Assembly: GCF_030268885.1 (NCBI RefSeq)
Contig: NZ_BSSA01000020.1
Location: 81,993-145,992, forward strand
From: Kitasatospora phosalacinea
GTDB taxonomy: Bacteria; Actinomycetota; Actinomycetes; Streptomycetales; Streptomycetaceae
DNA length: 64,000 bases
Direction of reading: 5' to 3'
Part shown: positions 59,353-64,000 of the stretch, piece by piece
How the letters are laid out: each line of letters opens with the position of its first letter
Numbering within the stretch: the first letter of the stretch is position 1
Translations under genes and position numbers: made by a program
The notes under the pieces: model-generated
Told to the model about the DNA's origin: nothing
Seen by the model: only the letters and a program-made list of their open reading frames with translations
The model's database searches: none

Positions 59353-60182
59353 CCACCACCCTCCACCAGCCCTTCTTCCAGCACGCCCTGACCGCCGGCA
59401 CCGCCATCGCCCTCGCCTCCGGCCTGATCGGCTACTTCCTCGTCCTGCGCGCCCAGACCTTCACCGGCGACACCCTCAGCCACGTCGCCTTCACCGGCGC
59501 CATGGCCGCCCTCGCCGGCGGCTACGACCTGCGGCTCGGCCTGTACGCCGCCACCATCGGCGCGGCCGTGCTGCTCGGACTCCTCGGCCGCCGCGGCCGT
59601 CCCGACGACGTCGTCATCGGCACCCTGTTCTCCTGGATCCTCGGCCTGGGCACCTTCTTCCTCACCCTCTACACCACCCACCGCTCCACCACCCGGGGCA
59701 ACGCGGGCACCAGCGTGCTGTTCGGCTCCCTCTACGGCCTCGACGGCGTCCGGACCGCCACCGCCGTGCTGATCGCCCTCGCCCTCACCGCCGCCACCCT
59801 GCTCATCGCCCGGCCCCTGCTGTTCACCAGCCTGGACGAAGCCGTCGCCACTGCGCGCGGCGTGCCGGCCCGCGCCCTCGGCGTCGGCTTCCTCGTCCTG
59901 GCCGGGGCCTGCGCCGCCGAAGCCACCCAGGCGGTCGGCTCGCTGCTGCTGCTCGGCCTGCTCGCCGCACCCGCCGGGGCCGCGGTCCGCCTCACCGACC
60001 GCCCCTACCGGGCACTCGCTCTGTCGGCCGTACTCGCCGTGCTGCAGATGTGGGGCGGGCTCACGCTCAGTGCGGCCGTACCCCCACTGCCGCCCAGCTT
60101 CGCCGTCATGGCCGTCGCTGCCGCCTGCTACGCCGCCGCGGCGCTGGTCCGTCCGGCGCCGGTCCGCCGGACCGGCCCATGA
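59349..60182 (+). CDS. zinc ABC transporter permease (second)
   Basis: 277-residue ABC-3 permease. TAGTAIALASGLIGYFLVLR, QTFTGDTLSHVAFTGAMAAL, SVLFGSLYGLDGVRTATAVL and ARGVPARALGVGFLVLAGAC are the family landmarks. ATGA overlap with the first permease. Related to it but clearly diverged, consistent with an unequal pair rather than a recent duplication. Confidence 0.9.
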   Translation: MTTTLHQPFFQHALTAGTAIALASGLIGYFLVLRAQTFTGDTLSHVAFTGAMAALAGGYDLRLGLYAATIGAAVLLGLLGRRGRPDDVVIGTLFSWILGLGTFFLTLYTTHRSTTRGNAGTSVLFGSLYGLDGVRTATAVLIALALTAATLLIARPLLFTSLDEAVATARGVPARALGVGFLVLAGACAAEATQAVGSLLLLGLLAAPAGAAVRLTDRPYRALALSAVLAVLQMWGGLTLSAAVPPLPPSFAVMAVAAACYAAAALVRPAPVRRTGP

Positions 60183-60320
60183 GCCGGCCCATGACCCGTC
60201 CCCGGAACCGGCCGCCCGGGCCGGGCGGGAGAGCCCGCAACAGGCGCTCGTGCACCGGGCCCCGGCAGCCTGCCCGGGATTCACCAGCGCCCAACTCCTG
60301 CACCTGCGCACGGCCTCGCC
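60183..60320. other. non-coding spacer after the zinc operon
   Basis: No start, ribosome site or family-like protein in any frame. The transposase remnant follows. Confidence 0.4.
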
Positions 60321-60600
60321 GTGGACTCCGCCGAGGTCGAGTCCCGGGCCGCACGCATCGTCGGACGGTCCGGGTTCGCCGACGTCGAGACCGGCCGCGT
60401 CGTGGACGTGCTCCCGGACCGCAGCTCGGGGACCTTCGCCGCCCGGCTGCGCGAGCACCCCGGCGCGGAGACCATCTGCCGTGACCGCGCCACCGCCCGC
60501 CACCTCGGCCCGGACCGCGAGACCGTGCGCTGCCACCTCGCCAAGCCCCGCGAGGGGACAGCCGAGCCGGTGCGCGCCGACACCTTCAGCCCGCGCCGCA
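60321..60600 (+). pseudogene. ISL3-family transposase remnant
   Basis: Frame encodes DVETGRVVDVLPDRSSGTFA and AARLREHPGAETICRDRA, a typical central block of ISL3 transposases (the DDE core with CRDRA). The next residues TARHLGPDRETVRCHLAK resemble a later helix-turn-helix, so an internal part appears deleted. No start codon with a ribosome site, no terminal repeats found. A decayed insertion marking past transposition. Confidence 0.65.
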
Positions 60601-60785
60601 CCGGCGCCGCCAGGCCGGGGCGGCACGGCGGCTTCGGTGCGGGGCAGGTGGGCGCGGTGCGGTGCATGGCGGCAGGTCCCTCGTACCAGGGTGGGGTCAC
60701 CGACTCAGCAGGGTCCTGTCGGTGCGGCGCGCGAGCCGGCCCGGTGCGTCGGGCCGGTCCGGGCCGGCGCGAGGTGGCCCTGGCG
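60601..60785. other. non-coding spacer with GC-rich inverted repeats
   Basis: Contains CCGGCCCG / CGGGCCGG near 60738-60760 that could end aldo-keto reductase transcripts. Nothing else supported. Confidence 0.35.
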
Positions 60786-61643
60786 TCACTTGCCGCTGTA
60801 GACGGGGAAGGCGCTGTGCTCGCCGTAGTCCACGTCGCGCAGGTCGCGCAGGGCGTCCATGTCGTCGCCGGAGATCTCGAAGTCGACCTCGGCGTTGGCG
60901 CGCATGTGCTCGGGGTTCGCCGTCTTGGGCAGCGACACCGTGCCCAGCTGCAGGGTGTAGCGGATGCACAGCTGGGGGACGGACACGCCGTACTTGTGCG
61001 CCATCGCCTGGACCTCGGCGTTCTTCAGGATTGCGCCGTGGGCGATCGGCGAGTACGCCTCGACGAGGATCTGCTTGCTCTCGCAGTAGGCCAGCAGCTC
61101 GGAGGGGGTGTTGCCGGCGTGCACGAGCAGCTGGTTGACGTGCGGGACGACGCTCGCGCCCTGCAGGATGTTCTCCAGGTCGTGCTGCTGGAAGTTGGAG
61201 ACCCCGATGGACCGGATCTTGCCGGCCCGGTGGGCGTCCTCCAGGGCGCGCCACGCCTCGCGGTTGCCCTGGGCGTAGTCGCCGCCGCGGAAGTCGTTCC
61301 ACGGCTGCGGACTGTGGATCAGCATCAGGTCGACGCGGTCCAGGCCCAGCTTCTCAAGAGAGCCGTCGACCGCGGCGAGCGCTTGGTCGTAGTCCTTGAT
61401 CTCCGCGGCGAGTTTGGTCGAGACGAACAGCTCGTCGCGGGGCACCCCCGAGGTGCGGACGCCCTCGCCGACGCCGCGCTCGTTGCCGTACGCCTGGGCG
61501 GTGTCGATGTTGCGGTAACCGATCCGGACGGCTGCGCGGACCGCGTCGGCCGCCTTGTCGTCGTCGATGAACCAGGTGCCGAGCCCCAGCCGGGGGATCT
61601 CGACGCCGTCTGCCAGCGGGTAGGTCTCGTCCAGGACGGTCAT
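60786..61643 (-). CDS. aldo/keto reductase
   Basis: 285-residue NADPH-dependent reductase, TIM barrel. The catalytic tetrad is visible: Asp and Tyr in NIDTAQAYGNERGVG, Lys in LFVSTKL and His in VDLMLIHSPQPWND. SIGVSNFQ and LPKTANPEHMRANAEVDFEI are typical of 2,5-diketogluconate reductase-like AKR5 enzymes. ATGA overlap with the cupin gene. The substrate is unknown. Confidence 0.92.
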   Translation of the reverse strand: MTVLDETYPLADGVEIPRLGLGTWFIDDDKAADAVRAAVRIGYRNIDTAQAYGNERGVGEGVRTSGVPRDELFVSTKLAAEIKDYDQALAAVDGSLEKLGLDRVDLMLIHSPQPWNDFRGGDYAQGNREAWRALEDAHRAGKIRSIGVSNFQQHDLENILQGASVVPHVNQLLVHAGNTPSELLAYCESKQILVEAYSPIAHGAILKNAEVQAMAHKYGVSVPQLCIRYTLQLGTVSLPKTANPEHMRANAEVDFEISGDDMDALRDLRDVDYGEHSAFPVYSGK

Positions 61644-62074
61644 GCGTTCGCTCCGTTCTTCGGCAGCTGCCCGTACGCCTCGTCGGTGACGGGCTCCAGC
61701 CATTCGTTGCTGACGTTCTCGCCAGGGGTGATGAAGGCGACGTGGGAGAACCACGAGTCGGCCTTCGCGCCGTGCCAGTGCTTCGTGCCCGCCGGGACGC
61801 GGACCACCGTTCCCGGCTCCATGCTGACCGGGTCCTCGCCCTCGGCCTGGTACCAGCCGCTGCCCGCCGTGCACAGCAGGATCTGGTCACCGCCCCCGCC
61901 CGCGCCGTGGTGGACGTGCCAGTGGTTGCGGCAGCCCGGCTCGAAGGAGACGTTGCTGACGGGAACGCTCCCCGAGGCGAGCGGAGCCAGGTAGCTCTGG
62001 CCGGTGAAGTACTGCGCGTAGGCGTCGTTCTTCTCCCCGCGGGGGAAGATCTGGTCGAATCCGTCCGCAGTCAT
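61640..62074 (-). CDS. cupin-domain protein
   Basis: 144 residues. Two cupin motifs: EPGCRNHWHVHHGAGGGGDQ (His-x-His with later Glu/Gln) and GTVVRVPAGTKHWHGAKADS. Metal-binding histidines are complete. Members of this type (carboxymuconolactone decarboxylase-linked cupins) act on small oxidised compounds. AGGAGGAG lies 6 bases before the ATG. It is between the CMD-like and aldo-keto reductase genes on the same strand. Confidence 0.9.
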   Translation of the reverse strand: MTADGFDQIFPRGEKNDAYAQYFTGQSYLAPLASGSVPVSNVSFEPGCRNHWHVHHGAGGGGDQILLCTAGSGWYQAEGEDPVSMEPGTVVRVPAGTKHWHGAKADSWFSHVAFITPGENVSNEWLEPVTDEAYGQLPKNGANA

Positions 62075-62145
62075 CGTGTTCTCCTCCTTCGGTCCGGCAC
62101 GGCCCACCGGGCGTGCCGGGTGCGTTGCGTCGCTCGCGCCGGGGG

Positions 62146-62466
62146 TCAGGCGGAGCGCTCGTCGGCGATCCTCTTCAGCTGGGTGATCGCGGTCATCGCG
62201 TTGGGCCAGCCGGCGTAGAACGCCAGGTGCGTGATCGCCTCGGACAGCTCCTCCACGCTCAGCCCGTTGTCCAGGGCGACGCCGAGGTGGTGACCGAGCT
62301 GCTCGCTCCGGTACAGCGCCGCCAGGGCGCTCACGGTCACCAGGCTCCGGTCACGAGGCGACAGCCCGGGGCGCTCCCAGACGTCACCGAAGAGAACCTC
62401 GTCGGTGACCTCGACCAGCTTCGGGGCGAGTGCGGCAAGCGCCCGGGGCGCAGACTGCTTCGGCAT
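62146..62466 (-). CDS. carboxymuconolactone decarboxylase (CMD/AhpD-like) family protein
   Basis: 106 residues, all helical. VLFGDVWERPGLSPRDRSLV, TVSALAALYRSEQLGHHLGV and SEAITHLAFYAGWPNAMTAI are the CMD family. No CxxC, so it is not AhpD-type peroxidase but the decarboxylase-like type. First gene of the CMD-cupin-AKR operon, which diverges from an XRE regulator. Confidence 0.92.
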   Translation of the reverse strand: MPKQSAPRALAALAPKLVEVTDEVLFGDVWERPGLSPRDRSLVTVSALAALYRSEQLGHHLGVALDNGLSVEELSEAITHLAFYAGWPNAMTAITQLKRIADERSA

Positions 62467-62689
62467 GAGGAGGGTCTCCTTGATCGAACGAGTGGACCGG
62501 GCCGGTTCCACGGTGTGTCGAACCGGACCCCGCGGCAGCCGCCGTGCCCCGCTTCCGGTCGGCTCCCGACGGAGCCAGCGGCTTCCTGACATCGAGGAAA
62601 CCCCAGGTCACGGGAGTGGAGAAGGGTCTGCCGTTACAGGTACTGACAGGACCCCCCACGTCTGCGCCGTCCGGCTTAGCGTGGAAGGC

Positions 62690-63601
62690 ATGAGCACCGA
62701 GAGCGACATCCGCGAGTTCCTGGTCTCCCGCCGTGCCAAGATCACCCCGCAGCAGGCCGGGCTGCCCGCCTACGGCGGCCACCGGCGCGTGCCCGGCCTG
62801 CGCCGCGAAGAAGTCGCCCTGCTCGCCGGCGTCAGCATCGACTACTACGTCCGCCTCGAGCGCGGCCACCTCGCCGGCGCCTCCGAAGAGGTCCTCGACG
62901 CCGTCGCGAACGCCCTCCAGCTCGACGACGCCGAACGCGCCCACCTGTTCGACCTGGCCCGCGCCGCAGCCAAACGACCCACCCGCCGCACCCGCCGCCC
63001 CGCCCCGGCGCTTCCGGACAGCGTCCTGCGCGTCCTGGCCTCCATGACCGACTCCCCGGCCTTCATCCGCAACGGCCGCCTCGACATCCTCGCCACCAAC
63101 CGGCTCGGCCGCGCCCTCTACGCCCCCCTGTTCCCCGACCCCACCGCGACGACCACCAACATCGCCCGCGCCCAGTTCCTCACCCCCGAAGGCCGCGACT
63201 TCTTCCCCGACTGGGAGGTGGGCGTGAACACCACCGTCGCCCTCCTGCGCACCGAAGCCGGCCGCGCCCCGCACGACACCGAACTGACCGGGCTGATCGG
63301 CGAACTCGTCACCCGCAACGAGGAGTTCCGCACCGCCTGGGCCAAGCACAACGTCCGCCTGCACCACACCGGCCGCAAGGCCTTCCACCACCCCGCCGTC
63401 GGCGTCCTCACCCTCGACTTCGACGCCATGGAACTACCGGCCCAGCCGGGGCTGACACTCACCGCGTACAGCGCCGCACCGGGCACCCCCGATGACGACG
63501 CTCTGCGACTCCTCGCCACCTGGGCCGCCACGGAGCACCCGGCAGGCGTGGACGGCCTCCTCGGCAAGTCGTCAACTGACGTTACTTCCGACCGTCGCTG
63601 A
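62690..63601 (+). CDS. XRE-family regulator with MmyB-like ligand domain
   Basis: 303 residues. The HTH is at about 10-75 (IREFLVSRRAKITPQQAGLP; RVPGLRREEVALLAGVSIDY; YVRLERGHLAGASEEVLDAV). The C-terminal MmyB-like domain follows (VLASMTDSPAFIRNGRLDIL; TNIARAQFLTPEGRDFFPDW; FRTAWAKHNVRLHHTGRKAF; HHPAVGVLTLDFDAMELPAQ). This type often regulates an adjacent, divergent redox operon, here CMD-cupin-AKR. GGAAGG stands close to the ATG. The ligand is unknown, perhaps a fatty acid or aromatic compound. Confidence 0.9.
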   Translation: MSTESDIREFLVSRRAKITPQQAGLPAYGGHRRVPGLRREEVALLAGVSIDYYVRLERGHLAGASEEVLDAVANALQLDDAERAHLFDLARAAAKRPTRRTRRPAPALPDSVLRVLASMTDSPAFIRNGRLDILATNRLGRALYAPLFPDPTATTTNIARAQFLTPEGRDFFPDWEVGVNTTVALLRTEAGRAPHDTELTGLIGELVTRNEEFRTAWAKHNVRLHHTGRKAFHHPAVGVLTLDFDAMELPAQPGLTLTAYSAAPGTPDDDALRLLATWAATEHPAGVDGLLGKSSTDVTSDRR

Positions 63602-63775
63602 CCACGTCGATCCGGTAGGGCCTGTACTACCCGGAATCACAAACTGTTCGACAACAGAGCCGGCTACGAGAGGCACGCGGACCTCCACGGGCGGGTGAAG
63701 GTCCCACCGGCCTGCGACCGCGGTGTGCTGCCCTGCGGTTCGGGATCGAGGTCGACGGAAGGACCGGTCGGAGCG

Positions 63776-64000
63776 GGTCTGTAAAAAGAACGGTGTAACT
63801 CCCGATCAAGGAAGTAGCACCTGATGACAGACGTGACCGTCTCGGCCGAGGCCGTGGAGGCCGTGCGACCGGCCGAGTTGCAGCCGGACGCCCTGGACGA
63901 CCAGTTGATCGGGCAGCTGGTCGACCGTGCCCGCGCGAGCGGGCTGCAGCTCACCGGCACCGGCGGCCTGCTCCAGCAACTGACGAAGAAGCTCCTGGAG
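63776..64000 (+). mobile_element. IS256-like insertion sequence, left end (cut by window)
   Basis: The terminal region GTAAAAAGAACGGTGTAACT at 63781-63800 resembles IS256-family ends, and a transposase gene starts 24 bases later. The right end is outside the window, so the inverted repeat could not be checked. Confidence 0.65.
63824..64000 (+). CDS. IS256-family transposase (N-terminal part)
   Basis: 59 codons up to the window edge: EAVRPAELQPDALDDQLIGQ, LVDRARASGLQLTGTGGLLQ, QLTKKLLE. This is the usual IS256 N-terminus before the DDE domain. The ATG at 63824 has only a weak ribosome site. The catalytic part is outside the window. Confidence 0.8.
   Translation, partial: MTDVTVSAEAVEAVRPAELQPDALDDQLIGQLVDRARASGLQLTGTGGLLQQLTKKLLE

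Noticed and set aside
61618..61624. GGGTAG at the start of the aldo-keto reductase gene
   Set aside because: Lies inside the coding sequence and points the wrong way for any gene.
63602..63775. Possible gene between the XRE regulator and the IS element
   Set aside because: Short frames only, no ribosome site and no recognisable protein; a small GGTAG/CTACC inverted repeat near 63614 may help termination.

Overview
The window is very GC-rich actinobacterial DNA with strongly GC-biased third codon positions, many GTG starts and many 4-base ATGA/GTGA gene overlaps. A WhiB protein, an SsgA-like protein, a Streptomyces-type gas vesicle operon and many SpoIIE/STAS/RsbW-type regulators point to Streptomycetaceae (Streptomyces or Kitasatospora). 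The genus is inferred from gene content, not from a marker gene. I saw no tRNA, rRNA, CRISPR array or intact phage.

Layout. 1-2.2 kb: a cut ABC ATPase, then a TetR regulator and a methyltransferase diverging over two perfect palindromic operators. 2.2-8.3 kb: an Orn/Lys/Arg-type decarboxylase with a CinA-domain protein, then a molybdopterin oxidoreductase lacking the usual Fe-S cysteines, a small helical protein and an F420-type oxidoreductase. 8.3-16.2 kb: Mut7-C RNase-like protein, zinc alcohol dehydrogenase, SDR, large catalase, small membrane proteins, and a GAF-SpoIIE phosphatase split by one in-frame amber codon. 16.4-22.2 kb: a ten-gene gas vesicle operon. 22.2-26 kb: NHEJ-type repair genes (Ku, HhH protein, stand-alone ATP ligase, LigD-type polymerase). 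26-32 kb: membrane and lipid genes (DUF1206, phospholipase D/cardiolipin synthase, PAP2-lipid kinase fusion, YihY, PAP2). 32-39 kb: a stressosome-type operon (rsbR-rsbS-rsbT, ATPase-phosphatase, hybrid kinase, REC-phosphatase, STAS), then Dps. 39.7-47 kb: SsgA-like protein, a PAS/GAF-SpoIIE phosphatase, a CarH-like B12 sensor and STAS operon, and a CYP152 P450 with YihY and a second F420 enzyme. 47-51.4 kb: WhiB, STAS, winged helix, hemerythrin and small membrane proteins. 51.8-60.2 kb: a zinc-starvation block with six zinc-free ribosomal protein paralogues, a degenerate COG0523 protein, an AMP-binding/methyltransferase fusion and a Znu ABC importer, with Zur-like boxes. 60.3-64 kb: a broken ISL3 transposase, a CMD/cupin/aldo-keto reductase operon with a divergent XRE regulator, and the left end of an IS256-like element.

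The strongest cross-cutting signal is a SigB-type promoter pattern, GNNT-N14-16-GG(G/T)(T/C)A(G/A). It stands before about 22 transcription units between 2.2 and 50.6 kb on both strands, including gas vesicle, Ku, ligase, catalase, Dps, hemerythrin, P450, WhiB and the stressosome operon. I read most of the window as a general-stress island that carries its own signalling module, followed by a separate Zur-type zinc regulon. No computation or database search was run; family names rest on motifs and overall resemblance.
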